A stretch of 64,000 nucleotides of DNA, from positions 930,001 to 994,000 of the forward strand of contig JADJVS010000016.1 of the NCBI GenBank assembly GCA_016710465.1, read 5' to 3'. The stretch comes from Sulfuritalea sp. Lineage in GTDB: Bacteria > Pseudomonadota > Gammaproteobacteria > Burkholderiales > Rhodocyclaceae. Below the pieces are notes generated by a model. That model was not told the origin of the DNA. It worked only from the letters and a program-made list of their open reading frames with translations, and made no database searches. Shown here piece by piece: positions 37,338 to 48,740 of the stretch; positions within the stretch are counted from its first letter, which is position 1, and each line of letters begins with the position of its first letter. The position numbers were made by a program, and so were the translations under genes.

Positions 37338-39530
37338 TCACGCAAGCCGGAAGTCGATCCGGTTGCTTTCCATGTCCACGCGCGCGAGCTGCACGCGAAC
37401 CCGGTCCGCAAGTCGAAAGCGCTTTCCGCTGCGCTCGCCGACCATGGCGTGGGCCGCGGCATCGAAGTGGAAATAGTCCTGCCCAAGTTCCGAGACGTGC
37501 ACCAGGCCCTCGACGAAGACCCCGTCGAGGGCAACGAAGATGCCGAAGGGGACCACTGACGAAATGCTGCCCTCGAATGTTTCGCCGACGCGATCCTTCA
37601 TGTAAAAGCATTTGAGCCAGTCTTCGACATCGCGCGTCGCCTCGTCGGCACGACGCTCTGTCTTCGAGCAATGCAGGCCGATCTCTTCCCAGTTCCCCGG
37701 CTCATAGCGCCGTGTCGCCAGCGCCGACTTTATCGCCCGATGCACCAGCAGATCGGGATAGCGGCGTATCGGTGACGTAAAGTGGGTATAACTTTCATAG
37801 GCCAGGCCGAAGTGGCCGACGTTTTCGGGACTGTAAATCGCTTGCCGCAGCGAGCGGAGCATCACGGTCTGCAATAGCTGTCGATCCGGTCGCTGGCCGA
37901 TCTGCTCCAGCAGCTTGGCATAATGCCGGGCCTCCGGTGCATCGCCTCCGCCCAACTGGAAGCCGAAGGTGCCCAGAAAATCGCGCAGCTTGACCAGGCG
38001 TTCCGGCGTCGGCCCCTCATGGATTCGATAGAGGACTGGATGCTCGCGTTCGCGCAGGAACTCCGAAGCGCAAACATTGGCCGCCAGCATGCACTCCTCG
38101 ATCAGCCGGTGGGCGTCGTTGCGCTCGTAGGGCTCGATACGCTCGATCTTGCCGTGGTCATCGAACACCATGCGGGTCTCGACTGTCTCGAAATCGATGG
38201 CGCCACGTTTGGCCCGCTCCTTGGCCAATTGTCGGTACAGTTCGTCCAGCGCTTCCAGATGTGGCAGCAGCGACGCGAGGCGGACCCGCGTGGCATCGTC
38301 TTTCTCATAGAGCGCCGCTGCAACCTCAGTGTAGGTCAGTCGCGCCTGCGAATACATCACGGCTGGATAAAAGCGGAAGCGTCGGATACTGCCATTGCCG
38401 GCGATGTCCATATCGCAGACCATGCACAAGCGCTCGACTTGAGGATTCAGTGAGCATAGTCCGTTGGAGAGTTTCTCGGGTAACATCGGAATTACCCGGC
38501 GCGGGAAGTACACCGAGTTTCCGCGCTCGAAAGCCTCGATGTCGAGCGCACTGCCAACCGTGACATAGTGCGAAACATCGGCAATCGCGACGACCAGGCG
38601 GTAGCCCTTGCCGCGTCGCTCGCAATACACCGCGTCGTCGAAATCCCTGGCGGTTTCGCCATCGATGGTCACCAGGGACAGATTGGTGATGTCTTCCCTG
38701 TCCTTCCAATCCGACTTGCGCACTGCATCGGGCAACTTGCGCGTCTGCGCCAACGCCTCGCCGGAAAACTCATGGGGCATCTCGTGCTTGCGCAGCGCGA
38801 TCTCGATTTCCATGCCCGGATCGGCATAGTTGCCGAGCACTTCGACCAGGCGTCCGATGGGTTGCGAATGCCTGCTCGGCTGTTCGATGAGTTCCACGGT
38901 CACGACCTGTCCGGACTGTACCTTGAGCGATTTTCTGGAACCCTTCTCCGGTGGCGCCAGCAGGATGTCCTGGCTGATGCGCTTATCCTCGGCGACGACG
39001 AAGCGCACGCCGTGCTCCTCGATCACGCGCCCGACCACGAGCCGGTTGGCCCGCTCGGTAACCTCGACGATCTTGCCCTCTGGGCGGCCCTTGCGATCCA
39101 CGCCAATTACGCGCGCGATTGCCTTGTCACCATGCAGGACCTTGTCCATTTCCTTCGCTGCAAGGAACAGGTCGGCACCGCCCTCTTCCGGCACCAGGAA
39201 ACCGAATCCGTCGGGGTGGCCGACGATGCGCCCGCGCACCAGGTCAGCCTTGTTCGGTATCAGCCAGTCGCCTCGCCGGTTCTGCATCAATTGCGCATCG
39301 CGTGCCATTGCCCCCAGCCGCCGTTGGAAGGCCTCCAACTCGTATGCCTGGACATCAAGCAGTCGCGCCAGCGCGTCGAACTCCAGCGGCGCTCCCTGCA
39401 CGGCGAGTACCTGCAGGATGTATTCGCGGCTGGGCAGCGGATGCTCGTACTTGGACTTCTCGCGCTCGAACTCAGGATCCGCGCGGCGAATTTTCGAGAG
39501 CGGGCGACTATTGGTTTTCTTGTTTGACAA
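37338..39530 (-). CDS. rnr: Ribonuclease R
   Basis: 730-residue 3'-5' exoribonuclease that degrades structured RNA and takes part in rRNA and tmRNA quality control. After an N-terminal helix-turn-helix region (about 30-95) come cold-shock domains, the RNB catalytic domain with TIDGETARDFDDAVY (catalytic aspartates), and a C-terminal S1 domain. The best start is a TTG at 39530, giving MSNKKTNSRPL, with AAGGA about ten bases upstream. The frame continues into the tRNA-Leu gene on the other strand, so a longer form is unlikely. No nearby in-frame ATG exists. Confidence 0.94.
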   Translation of the reverse strand: MSNKKTNSRPLSKIRRADPEFEREKSKYEHPLPSREYILQVLAVQGAPLEFDALARLLDVQAYELEAFQRRLGAMARDAQLMQNRRGDWLIPNKADLVRGRIVGHPDGFGFLVPEEGGADLFLAAKEMDKVLHGDKAIARVIGVDRKGRPEGKIVEVTERANRLVVGRVIEEHGVRFVVAEDKRISQDILLAPPEKGSRKSLKVQSGQVVTVELIEQPSRHSQPIGRLVEVLGNYADPGMEIEIALRKHEMPHEFSGEALAQTRKLPDAVRKSDWKDREDITNLSLVTIDGETARDFDDAVYCERRGKGYRLVVAIADVSHYVTVGSALDIEAFERGNSVYFPRRVIPMLPEKLSNGLCSLNPQVERLCMVCDMDIAGNGSIRRFRFYPAVMYSQARLTYTEVAAALYEKDDATRVRLASLLPHLEALDELYRQLAKERAKRGAIDFETVETRMVFDDHGKIERIEPYERNDAHRLIEECMLAANVCASEFLREREHPVLYRIHEGPTPERLVKLRDFLGTFGFQLGGGDAPEARHYAKLLEQIGQRPDRQLLQTVMLRSLRQAIYSPENVGHFGLAYESYTHFTSPIRRYPDLLVHRAIKSALATRRYEPGNWEEIGLHCSKTERRADEATRDVEDWLKCFYMKDRVGETFEGSISSVVPFGIFVALDGVFVEGLVHVSELGQDYFHFDAAAHAMVGERSGKRFRLADRVRVQLARVDMESNRIDFRLA

Positions 39531-39571
39531 TCTGGGGTTTTCCTTTAGAATTCGCGCCTCGTTTCGCGCCT

Positions 39572-39656
<85 letters not shown>

Positions 39657-39680
39657 AGTAACTGTTGGGCGATGACGAAT

Positions 39681-39725
39681 AAAGCAAGGGCCGCCGGATG
39701 ATTCCAGTGGCCCTTTGTTTTTTCC
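39681..39725 (+). terminator. Intrinsic terminator after tRNA-Leu
   Basis: A stem CAAGGGCC/GGCCCTTTG (39685-39692 with 39709-39717) has a 16-base loop and a TTTTTT run. It lies between the tRNA 3' end and the convergent purA stop. Confidence 0.7.
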
Positions 39726-39745
39726 CTCTTTTCCGATCAAGGTTG

Positions 39746-41056
<1,311 letters not shown>

Positions 41057-41057
41057 T

Positions 41058-42221
41058 TCAGTCTTCCTTGAGCGATTCAATTGTCCAGCGGTTTCCCTGG
41101 CGCACCAGGATACGGTCGCAGCCGGCCTCACGCCAGGATCCTTCGTGTCCCGGCAATGCCAGAATGACCCGCTCGCCAAGGGAGCGCAAGCGCTGCGCTT
41201 CGGCGTGCAAAGTGTCGTCTTCGGGCCACGGTGCCGCTATCGCGCCCGGCGAGCCACCGTTCGGCGCGAGGCGAACCAGCGCCCGCAAATCCATGGAAAA
41301 CCCGGTTGCGGGACGGCCACGGCCAAAGGCGCGTCCAAAATCATCGTAGCGGCCACCCAAGGCCACCGCCGCCGGACTGCCGGAGCAGTAGGCGGCAAAG
41401 GCAATCCCGCTGTGATAGTGGTAGCCGCGCAGGTCTGCCAAGTCAAAGCTAAGAGGCAGGTCGCCGAGCGCATCCGCCATGCGTCGCAGGTCCGACAGCG
41501 CGGTCTCGATCTCCGGCAGATTGGGCAAGACCTTGGCGGCCCGATCCAGCACACCACGATCGCCATACAGTTCGGGCAAGGTCTGCAAGGCCGTGCGCAC
41601 CGGTTCGGCAATGCCGGCCACGAGTTCGCGGACCGCGGGAACGTCCTTGCCCTGCAGCGCGTCGAACAGTTCCTTTTCCGCGCTAGACCCAAGCCCCGCC
41701 TGCCGCGTCAAGGCTCGAAATACGGCGACGTGGCCCAAGTCGATTCGCGAAACGGAGACCTCGCACAAATCGAGCGTCGAGGCCAGCAGACGGACGCCTT
41801 CGATATCGGCTTCAAGTCCGGCATGGCCATAAATCTCCGCGCCGATCTGCAACGGCTCGCGGGTTGCGTTAAAGCCGGCAGGAAGCGTATGCAAGACACT
41901 TCCGCAATAGCAAAGCCGGGCGACGCCCTGGCGATTGAGCAGATGCGCGTCGATCCGTGCCACCTGAGGCGTGATGTCGGCGCGCACCCCCATTCCGCGG
42001 CCGGACAGTTGATCGACAAGCTTGAAGGTGCGTAGGTCAAGATCCTGCCCGCGCTCGCTCACCAGCGACTCGATATATTCGAGCAGGGGCGGAATGACCA
42101 ATTCGTAGCCATGGGCGATGAACTCGTCAAGGACTGCGCGCCGCATGGCCTCGATGCGCAATGCCTCGCGCGGCAGAACGTCCTCGATCGCTTCGGGCAA
42201 CAGCCAGCGTCGGTTTGCCAT
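41058..42221 (-). CDS. hisZ: ATP phosphoribosyltransferase regulatory subunit
   Basis: 387-residue HisRS-like protein without tRNA-charging function that pairs with short-form HisG at the first step of histidine synthesis. The opening MANRRWLLPEAIEDVLPREA is typical. It aligns with class II synthetase cores but lacks the C-terminal anticodon-binding domain of HisS. True hisS lies 7 kb upstream in the same run. A short hisG is expected elsewhere. Confidence 0.93.
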   Translation of the reverse strand: MANRRWLLPEAIEDVLPREALRIEAMRRAVLDEFIAHGYELVIPPLLEYIESLVSERGQDLDLRTFKLVDQLSGRGMGVRADITPQVARIDAHLLNRQGVARLCYCGSVLHTLPAGFNATREPLQIGAEIYGHAGLEADIEGVRLLASTLDLCEVSVSRIDLGHVAVFRALTRQAGLGSSAEKELFDALQGKDVPAVRELVAGIAEPVRTALQTLPELYGDRGVLDRAAKVLPNLPEIETALSDLRRMADALGDLPLSFDLADLRGYHYHSGIAFAAYCSGSPAAVALGGRYDDFGRAFGRGRPATGFSMDLRALVRLAPNGGSPGAIAAPWPEDDTLHAEAQRLRSLGERVILALPGHEGSWREAGCDRILVRQGNRWTIESLKED

Positions 42222-42226
42222 GGTGA

Positions 42227-42412
42227 TCAGCGGAATACCGTGAGCATCATGACGCCGACCAGCATTGAACTCAGACCGATGAAGCGGATCTGCCCATCAC
42301 TGAACTCGGTTACGCGGCGAAATGTTTCGCGCCATACCTTCGGCGCCAGAAAGGGCAACAGGCCTTCGATGACAAGCATCAGGGCGAAAGCCAGCAGCAA
42401 AGTGTTCACCAT
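42227..42412 (-). CDS. DUF2065 family membrane protein
   Basis: 61-residue protein with two predicted membrane helices (about 4-22 and 43-59) separated by a basic loop (KVWRETFRRV). Such proteins are found between hflC and hisZ or purA in many proteobacteria; their function is unknown. The gaps to both neighbours are short, consistent with cotranscription. Confidence 0.85.
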   Translation of the reverse strand: MVNTLLLAFALMLVIEGLLPFLAPKVWRETFRRVTEFSDGQIRFIGLSSMLVGVMMLTVFR

Positions 42413-42430
42413 CGCCCGGACCAGCCTGCG

Positions 42431-43306
42431 TCACTTGCCCTTGCCGCCGCTCTTCAGATACTTGAAGAACTCGGAATTGGGCTCGATCAACATCAAGTCG
42501 TTCTTGCTCTTGAAACTGCCGCGATAGGCTTCGAGGCTGCGATAGAAGCCGTAGAACTCGGGGTTCTCGCCAAACGCGCGCCCATACAACGCGGCGGCCT
42601 TGGCATCCCCTTCGCCCTTTATCTTCTGCGCATCTCGGTACGCCTCGGCAAGGATGACTTCGCGCTGCCGGTCGGCGTTGGCCTTGATTTTCTCCGCTTC
42701 GGCCGCGCCCTCGGATCGCAATTCATTGGCCACGCGCTTGCGTTCCGTTTCCATTCGTCGATAAACGGACTCGGATACTTCGGGCGGCAAATCGACGCGC
42801 TTGAGACGCACATCCACGATCTCTACACCAATCGCGCGCATGTCCGCGTCGGCCTTCTTCTTCACCGAAACCATGATGTCATCGCGCGCGCCCGAGACCA
42901 CGTCATGTACCGTGCGTCGCCCGAACTCCTCGCGCAGGCCCGAATTCACGGTCTGCGACAGCCGGGTCTTGGCCAGCGTCTCGTCGCCGCCCACGGAAAT
43001 GTAGTAAAGCTTTACATCATGGATGCGCCACTTGACGAAGGAATCAACCAGAACCGGCTTCTTCTCGGCGGTAAGGAAGCGCTCAGGCTCGGGGGAATCG
43101 AGCGTCAGGATGCGCTTGTCGAAAATGCGTACGTTCTGCACCAGCGGCCACTTGAACGCCAAGCCCGGCTCGGAAACCACTTCCTTGATTTCGCCAAGCT
43201 GGAAAATGATCGCGAACTGCCGCTGATCGACGGTAAACACGGTCATGGCAAACAAGGCCAGAACGCCGAAGATGAATGAACTGATGAAGGATAGATGCCG
43301 TTGCAT
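42431..43306 (-). CDS. hflC: HflC, FtsH-modulating band-7 membrane protein
   Basis: 291-residue SPFH/band-7 protein with one N-terminal membrane helix (about 8-25) and a periplasmic SPFH domain followed by a long coiled coil (AEAEKIKANADRQREVILAEA). With HflK it forms the large cage around the FtsH protease. The start overlaps the hflK stop as TGATG. The length is slightly less than E. coli HflC. Confidence 0.96.
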   Translation of the reverse strand: MQRHLSFISSFIFGVLALFAMTVFTVDQRQFAIIFQLGEIKEVVSEPGLAFKWPLVQNVRIFDKRILTLDSPEPERFLTAEKKPVLVDSFVKWRIHDVKLYYISVGGDETLAKTRLSQTVNSGLREEFGRRTVHDVVSGARDDIMVSVKKKADADMRAIGVEIVDVRLKRVDLPPEVSESVYRRMETERKRVANELRSEGAAEAEKIKANADRQREVILAEAYRDAQKIKGEGDAKAAALYGRAFGENPEFYGFYRSLEAYRGSFKSKNDLMLIEPNSEFFKYLKSGGKGK

Positions 43307-44568
43307 CAGCGTTCTCCCCGTTCGCGCGAGCCCAGGTTGCCGCGCACCCGGGCATCGCCGGGAGCGGAGCGCTCGGTCTGCGGCGGCGCTTCAGCCTGCA
43401 CGGCGGCCGGTGACGGCGCCGCGCGTGGCGTCGGTGCAAGTTCCGCCGGTTGAGCTGCCGTCACGGCCGCAGCCTGCATGAGCTTGTCGAGCGGAAGGTA
43501 GAGCAGGTTTCCGGAACCCTTGGCATCCAGCATCACCTTGCTCGTGTTGGCATAGACGTGCTGCAGGGTTTCCAGATACATGCGGTTGCGCGTGACCTCC
43601 GGCGCCTTGCTGTACTCCGCAAGGATCTGCTTGAAGCGCGAGGCATCGCCTTCCGCGGTCACGATCATCCGCTGCCGATAGCCGGTGGCTTCCTCCATCA
43701 AACGCGAGGCCGCGCCACGAGCACGCGGAATCACGTCGTTGGCATAGGCCTGACCTTCGTTCTTCTGCCGCTCGCGATCCTGGCCCGCCTTGACGGCATC
43801 GTCGAATGCCGCTTGCACCTGCTCGGGTGGCTGGGTGCTCTGCATGCTGACGGAACGAACCTGGATGCCGGTCTGGTAGCGATCAAGAATGTCCTGGATC
43901 AGCTTTTGGGTATTGGCTGCGATCTGGTCGCGACCCTCGTAAAGCACGAAATCCATCTTGTTCTTGCCGACCACCTCGCGAATCGCCGTCTCGGCAGCCT
44001 GCATCACCGCGTCGTCGGGATGCCGGTTGCTGAACAAATAGTCCTTGGGGTCCTTTAGCAGATACTGAACTGCAAACTGGACACTGACTATGTTCTCGTC
44101 ATCGGTGAGCATCAAGGCTTCCTTGAGCACCTTGTTCTTGTCCGAGCCGCGATACCCTACTTCGACGGTGCGCACACCCGTCAGGTTGACGATTTCGTGG
44201 CTCTGGATGGGCCAGGGCCAGCGCATGCGCAGGCCGGGCTCGGTGGCTTCCTTGAAGGCGCCGAACTGCAGCACCACGCCACGCTGGGATGCGTCGACGA
44301 TGTAGAAGCCGCTGCCAAGCCAGACGACGACGACCAACGCAAGCAGTATGCCGATACCGCCGCCGAATTGCCGGGGGCTGATGGTCGGCATCCGACCACC
44401 GCCGCCGTCTCCGCCCGCGTCGCCGCCACCGCCGCCCTTGTTGCCGAACATGCCGGAAAGTCGACGATTGAAATCGCGCCAGAGTTCTTCGAGATCCGGG
44501 GGACCCTGATTGCCGCCGCGCTTGCCGCCACCCGGCTGGTTGCCCCAGCCGTGGTCGTTGAGAGACAT
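43306..44568 (-). CDS. hflK: HflK, FtsH-modulating band-7 membrane protein
   Basis: 420-residue partner of HflC. A glycine-rich, charged cytoplasmic N-terminus (about 1-70) precedes one membrane helix (about 76-95) and the SPFH domain. An Ala/Pro-rich tail (TAAQPAELAPTPRAAPSPAA) ends the protein. The start MSLNDHGWGNQPGGG is chosen by family similarity. It is part of the hfq-hflX-hflK-hflC order. Confidence 0.96.
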   Translation of the reverse strand: MSLNDHGWGNQPGGGKRGGNQGPPDLEELWRDFNRRLSGMFGNKGGGGGDAGGDGGGGRMPTISPRQFGGGIGILLALVVVVWLGSGFYIVDASQRGVVLQFGAFKEATEPGLRMRWPWPIQSHEIVNLTGVRTVEVGYRGSDKNKVLKEALMLTDDENIVSVQFAVQYLLKDPKDYLFSNRHPDDAVMQAAETAIREVVGKNKMDFVLYEGRDQIAANTQKLIQDILDRYQTGIQVRSVSMQSTQPPEQVQAAFDDAVKAGQDRERQKNEGQAYANDVIPRARGAASRLMEEATGYRQRMIVTAEGDASRFKQILAEYSKAPEVTRNRMYLETLQHVYANTSKVMLDAKGSGNLLYLPLDKLMQAAAVTAAQPAELAPTPRAAPSPAAVQAEAPPQTERSAPGDARVRGNLGSRERGER

Positions 44569-44620
44569 GAGTATTCCAGCGATCACGTTTTCGTATTGGG
44601 TAGTGAAGGGGATTGAAATG

Positions 44621-45736
44621 TCAGGCGGCAACAGCACTCTGATCCTTGCATGCGCTTGCCGCCTCGGCCAGTGCCTCGCGCAAAAAAGGCATTCCGGCAC
44701 CACTGCGGGCACTTATCCGCACGTCTGAAATGTTACCACAGTCGTTCCGCGTGATTCCGGGCCTGGCGGGGGTCAGATCGAGCTTGTTCCAGACCTGCAC
44801 CCGCGGAACCTCGTTGGCGCCGATCTCTTTCAGGACCGCATTTACCGCGTGTATCTGCTGGTCGCGGTCGGAACTGGCGGCATCGATGACATGCAACAAC
44901 AGGTCCGCCTGGGCCGTCTCCTCGAGCGTCGCATGGAACGCCGCGACCAGGGCGTGCGGCAGGTCACGAATGAATCCCACCGTGTCGGACAGGACTATGG
45001 GGCCTGCCCCGTCGATGAACAAGCGCCGGGATGTGGTGTCGAGCGTGGCGAAAAGCTGATCGGCGGCATACGCCCCAGCCTTGGTCAGAGCGTTGAACAA
45101 GGTACTCTTGCCGGCGTTGGTGTAACCCACCAACGACACGGCGAGCACATTTCCCCGAACCCGCGCACGGCGGCGCACCTGGCGCTGCTTCTCCAGTTGC
45201 TTCAATCGGTCCTTGAGCAAGGCGACCCGCTTGCCAATGAGACGACGGTCGGTTTCGAGCTGCTTCTCGCCGGGGCCGCGCAGGCCGATGCCACCCTTCT
45301 GCCGTTCCAGGTGGGTCCAGCCGCGCACCAGGCGAGTGGCCAGGTGCTGCAGTTGGGCTAGTTCAACCTGAAGCTTGCCTTCATGGCTGCGCGCGCGCAG
45401 GGCGAATATGTCGAGGATCAGGCTACTGCGATCGATGACCCGGCACTCCAGCGCGCGTTCAAGGTTGCGCTGCTGGCCCGGAGCGAGATCGTGATTGAAG
45501 ACCACCAAGTCAGCGCCGCGCGCGTGCGCTGTCGCGCCGATTTCATCGACCTTGCCCTTGCCGGCAAACAACGCGGGGTCCGGACGAGTCCGCCTGCCGG
45601 TGACGACGGCAAGCGGCACGGCCCCGGCGCTTCCAACCAGCATATCGAACTCGGCCAGGCGCTCGGCGGCATCGCCATCGCCAAAGTCGAGTTGAACCAG
45701 GATTGCCCGCTCGCCACTCGCGGGACGTTCAAACAT
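44621..45736 (-). CDS. hflX: GTPase HflX
   Basis: 371-residue ribosome-associated GTPase that splits stalled ribosomes. An N-terminal HflX domain (to about 160) includes the GIGLRGPGEKQLETDRR motif. The G domain has G1 GYTNAGKST, G3 DTVGF and G4 NKLD. The C-terminal extension is short. It lies between hfq and hflK, as is usual. Confidence 0.96.
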   Translation of the reverse strand: MFERPASGERAILVQLDFGDGDAAERLAEFDMLVGSAGAVPLAVVTGRRTRPDPALFAGKGKVDEIGATAHARGADLVVFNHDLAPGQQRNLERALECRVIDRSSLILDIFALRARSHEGKLQVELAQLQHLATRLVRGWTHLERQKGGIGLRGPGEKQLETDRRLIGKRVALLKDRLKQLEKQRQVRRRARVRGNVLAVSLVGYTNAGKSTLFNALTKAGAYAADQLFATLDTTSRRLFIDGAGPIVLSDTVGFIRDLPHALVAAFHATLEETAQADLLLHVIDAASSDRDQQIHAVNAVLKEIGANEVPRVQVWNKLDLTPARPGITRNDCGNISDVRISARSGAGMPFLREALAEAASACKDQSAVAA

Positions 45737-45781
45737 CAGCGCGACTCCGTCACGGCAGTCACATGGCCCGCATCCAGGCGA

Positions 45782-46018
45782 TCAAGCCCCGTCGGCCTCC
45801 TGCGCAAAATTCACCGGACGCGCCGGCACCACCGTCGATATGGCGTGCTTATAGACCATCTGGGTCACCGTGTTCTTGAGCAGAACGACGTACTGATCGA
45901 AGGACTCGATCTGGCCTTGCAGCTTTATGCCATTCACAAGATAGATGGAAACCGGAACGTGCTCGCGACGCAGGGTGTTCAGGAACGGGTCTTGTAGCAT
46001 TTGCCCTTTATTGCTCAT
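45782..46018 (-). CDS. hfq: RNA chaperone Hfq
   Basis: 78-residue Sm-like hexameric RNA chaperone that promotes sRNA-mRNA pairing. Both Sm motifs are clear, with the YKHAIST motif (VYKHAISTVVP) for the proximal RNA site. The C-terminal tail is short compared with E. coli. An AAGGAT site precedes the ATG. Confidence 0.98.
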   Translation of the reverse strand: MSNKGQMLQDPFLNTLRREHVPVSIYLVNGIKLQGQIESFDQYVVLLKNTVTQMVYKHAISTVVPARPVNFAQEADGA

Positions 46019-46190
46019 TTTGGGTGATCCTTATCGTGACAGACGACGCATCTGGCGCCCCGGTTGCGGCGCGGGCATTATTCACCCGGGCGACGTGCGG
46101 CTGGTTTTTTTGGATTGGGTAATGTAATCGATTTTGCGTCGCCGTGCCACCGGCGCCGACTTTCCGACCACGCCGCGCGCTGGTGGCCCG

Positions 46191-47522
46191 CTAGCTCCGG
46201 CCGGAGTCGACGTAAGGATTGCGCGCCGTCTTGTAGTGGATGCGCAAGGGCGTGCCTTGCAGCTTGAAGGCTTCGAGAAAATAGCGCTCGAGGTAACGCG
46301 TATATGACGACGGGACATGCTCCAGCGCGGTGCCGTGTATGACCACCACCGGCGGGTTGCTGCCACCCTGGTGGGCATAGCGCAGCTTGGGCCGGAAGGC
46401 GCCGTGTCGCGGCGGGGTCTGCTTCTCCACCGCGGCAATGAGCACTCGTGTCAGCCTGGGCGTGGACAGCTTCGCCATGGCGGCGGCATAGGCCCGGTCA
46501 ACCGAGTTCAATATCGCGGCGATACCCTGCCCCTTGAGCGCGGAAACGTTATGCACCTTGGCAAAACCCAGGAAATTGAGTTTGCGCGAAATGTCCAGCT
46601 TGATCCGTTCGCGTCGATACTCGTCAACCGCATCCCACTTGTTCACCGCGACCACCAGAGCGCGCCCGGCATCGATCGCGAATCCGGCGATATGGGCATC
46701 CTGGTCGGAGATTTCCTGCGTCGCATCCACCATCAGGACCACTACATTGGCCTCTTCGACCGCTTGCAGGGTCTTGATTACCGAAAATTTCTCGATGGTT
46801 TCGAAAACGCGGCCCTTGCGCCGCAGCCCTGCCGTGTCGATCAGCGTATAGGCCTTGCCGTTGCGCTCGAAGGGAATTTCGATGGCGTCGCGCGTGGTGC
46901 CCGGCATATCGAAGGCAATCACCCGTTCCTCGCCAAGCAGGGTATTTACCAGCGTGCTCTTGCCCACGTTCGGCCGGCCGGCGATGGCGACCCGCGGACC
47001 ATGCACCTCGTCTGCCGGTTCGGACGCTGCCGGGAAGGACTCCAGCGCCAGATCGACCAGCTCGCGCACGCCTTCGCCATGCGCCGCGGATATGACACAG
47101 GGCGCGCCGCAACCGAGTTCATGAAACTCGGCGCCAACCACCGCCCGGTCCATTCCTTCACCCTTGTTCGCCGCAAGCAGCACCGGGCGCCCGCTGCGCC
47201 GAAGCAGATCGGCGATCACCTTGTCCTGCGGCACCAGCCCACTCCGAACATCAACGACGAACACCAGCACGTCGGCCTCTGCGATGGCCGCCTCGGCCTG
47301 CCGCGCCATTTCGTGAACAATGCCGTCTTTCACCTGCGGCTCGAAGCCGCCGGTGTCGACTACCAGATAGGGCTTGTTACCGAGGCGTCCGTGTCCATAG
47401 TGCCGGTCCCGGGTCAATCCCGGCTGATCGGCTACCAGCGCATCGCGCGAGCGCGTCAGGCGGTTGAACAGGGTTGACTTGCCGACGTTGGGCCGACCGA
47501 CGATGACCAGGGTCGGTTTCAC
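46191..47522 (-). CDS. der: GTPase Der (EngA)
   Basis: 443-residue double-GTPase for 50S subunit assembly. Two tandem G domains each begin with GRPNVGKSTL (first at 8-17, second near 183), followed by a C-terminal KH-like domain with the RFLIA-type region. G3 motifs DTGG and DTAG are both present. The 172-base gap to hfq suggests that hfq can be driven by its own promoter. Confidence 0.97.
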   Translation of the reverse strand: MKPTLVIVGRPNVGKSTLFNRLTRSRDALVADQPGLTRDRHYGHGRLGNKPYLVVDTGGFEPQVKDGIVHEMARQAEAAIAEADVLVFVVDVRSGLVPQDKVIADLLRRSGRPVLLAANKGEGMDRAVVGAEFHELGCGAPCVISAAHGEGVRELVDLALESFPAASEPADEVHGPRVAIAGRPNVGKSTLVNTLLGEERVIAFDMPGTTRDAIEIPFERNGKAYTLIDTAGLRRKGRVFETIEKFSVIKTLQAVEEANVVVLMVDATQEISDQDAHIAGFAIDAGRALVVAVNKWDAVDEYRRERIKLDISRKLNFLGFAKVHNVSALKGQGIAAILNSVDRAYAAAMAKLSTPRLTRVLIAAVEKQTPPRHGAFRPKLRYAHQGGSNPPVVVIHGTALEHVPSSYTRYLERYFLEAFKLQGTPLRIHYKTARNPYVDSGRS

Positions 47523-47588
47523 GTCAGGTATCCCAGCGCGGATTGGCGGTTGATGCCAGTCATCGGAACAGCGACGAGTTGCACCGAC

Positions 47589-48740
47589 TCAGCGTGCTTC
47601 AAGCGCATGCAGGCTGCCATTTGTGGTCTGCACCAGAAGTCCGCTGCCCATGCGCAGCGGCTCGCCGCGAATCGCGCTGCCGTCGGTGGCGATCCGTGCC
47701 GCAAACGCACCGTCTTCCCGGCGCAGGAGATGGATATAGCCCTGGTAGTCGGCCACCGCGACGTACTTGTCCAAGGCCAGGGGCCGCGAAACGGATCGCT
47801 GGGCCAGCTTGTCCTGCTTCCAGACACTGGCGCCGCTGTTCCTGTCCATGCAGTGAATCGCACCTTTGTCGTCCGTGACATAGACGTAGCGGTTGTCCAT
47901 GTCGAGCCCAGCGCTGGAGGACATCTCGCGGGACCAAAGCGTATTTCCGGTGCTGCTCTCGAAACAGGCCACCCGCCCCTGGTAGGCCGCCGCGCAAATC
48001 GTCGTGCCGCTGACAGCAGGCGTGCTGGTCACATCCGCAACCCGCTCAAGCTCGGTCGCGCCCCTGGGCAGCGCGACCGTAACCTCCCAGACCGCCGCAC
48101 CATTATTGTTGGCGATCGCCACCAGCTTGCCTCCGGGAAAGCCGGCCAGGGTAAATTTCCCGGCCGGCATTACGCCGACGTTGGAACGTAGGGACAGGCT
48201 GGGCGTACTGCGCTGGAAAACCCACCGTCGCTTGCCGTCCGCGATATCGAACGCAAATATCCGCGAGTCGCCCGAGCGAACCACCGCGAGCCCATCCGCG
48301 ACCACTGGTGCCGCAAGCACTTCGGAGCTCACGCGGGCCTTCCAGGCCTCGCGCCCGGTGGCGGCATCAAAGGCAAGCACTTCTCCCTTCGGCGAGCCGA
48401 CAACGACAACCGAGCCATCACTGCCGACGCCTCCGGAAATGATCTGACCGGCGGCTACGCGCCACATCTGCCGCCCGCCGTCGAATCGGGACAAGCTGCC
48501 ATCGCGCGCACCGGCATAGACGCTGTCGCCGACAATCGCCGGCGAGAATACATACTCCCCCGCGCCACCGACACTCGCCTGCCACAGGGATTTCAGTTCG
48601 GCAGTGGCTTGAATCGTTGAAAGTTCGGTGGGCTTCGTTTTTGGCGTGGCTGGCCCGAAGGGGTTCAGTTTTTCGACGGTGGAACAGCCACCGAGGCTGA
48701 CCAGGGCCATCGCCAGCAATGCAGCCGACGCCAGCGTCAC
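47589..48740 (-). CDS. bamB: Outer membrane assembly lipoprotein BamB
   Basis: 383-residue lipoprotein of the BAM complex that folds outer-membrane proteins. The N-terminal signal ends in lipobox LGGC with Cys19, where it should be lipidated. The rest is an eight-bladed PQQ-type beta propeller with repeated GxVxAFDAxTGxExW-like motifs. The GTG start overlaps the yfgM stop, so translation is probably coupled. Placement between yfgM and der is typical. Confidence 0.95.
   Translation of the reverse strand: MTLASAALLAMALVSLGGCSTVEKLNPFGPATPKTKPTELSTIQATAELKSLWQASVGGAGEYVFSPAIVGDSVYAGARDGSLSRFDGGRQMWRVAAGQIISGGVGSDGSVVVVGSPKGEVLAFDAATGREAWKARVSSEVLAAPVVADGLAVVRSGDSRIFAFDIADGKRRWVFQRSTPSLSLRSNVGVMPAGKFTLAGFPGGKLVAIANNNGAAVWEVTVALPRGATELERVADVTSTPAVSGTTICAAAYQGRVACFESSTGNTLWSREMSSSAGLDMDNRYVYVTDDKGAIHCMDRNSGASVWKQDKLAQRSVSRPLALDKYVAVADYQGYIHLLRREDGAFAARIATDGSAIRGEPLRMGSGLLVQTTNGSLHALEAR

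Noticed and set aside
46019..46190. A small gene or sRNA between der and hfq
   Set aside because: The gap has no open frame with a ribosome site and no clear terminator; it more likely holds the hfq leader region and der 3' end.
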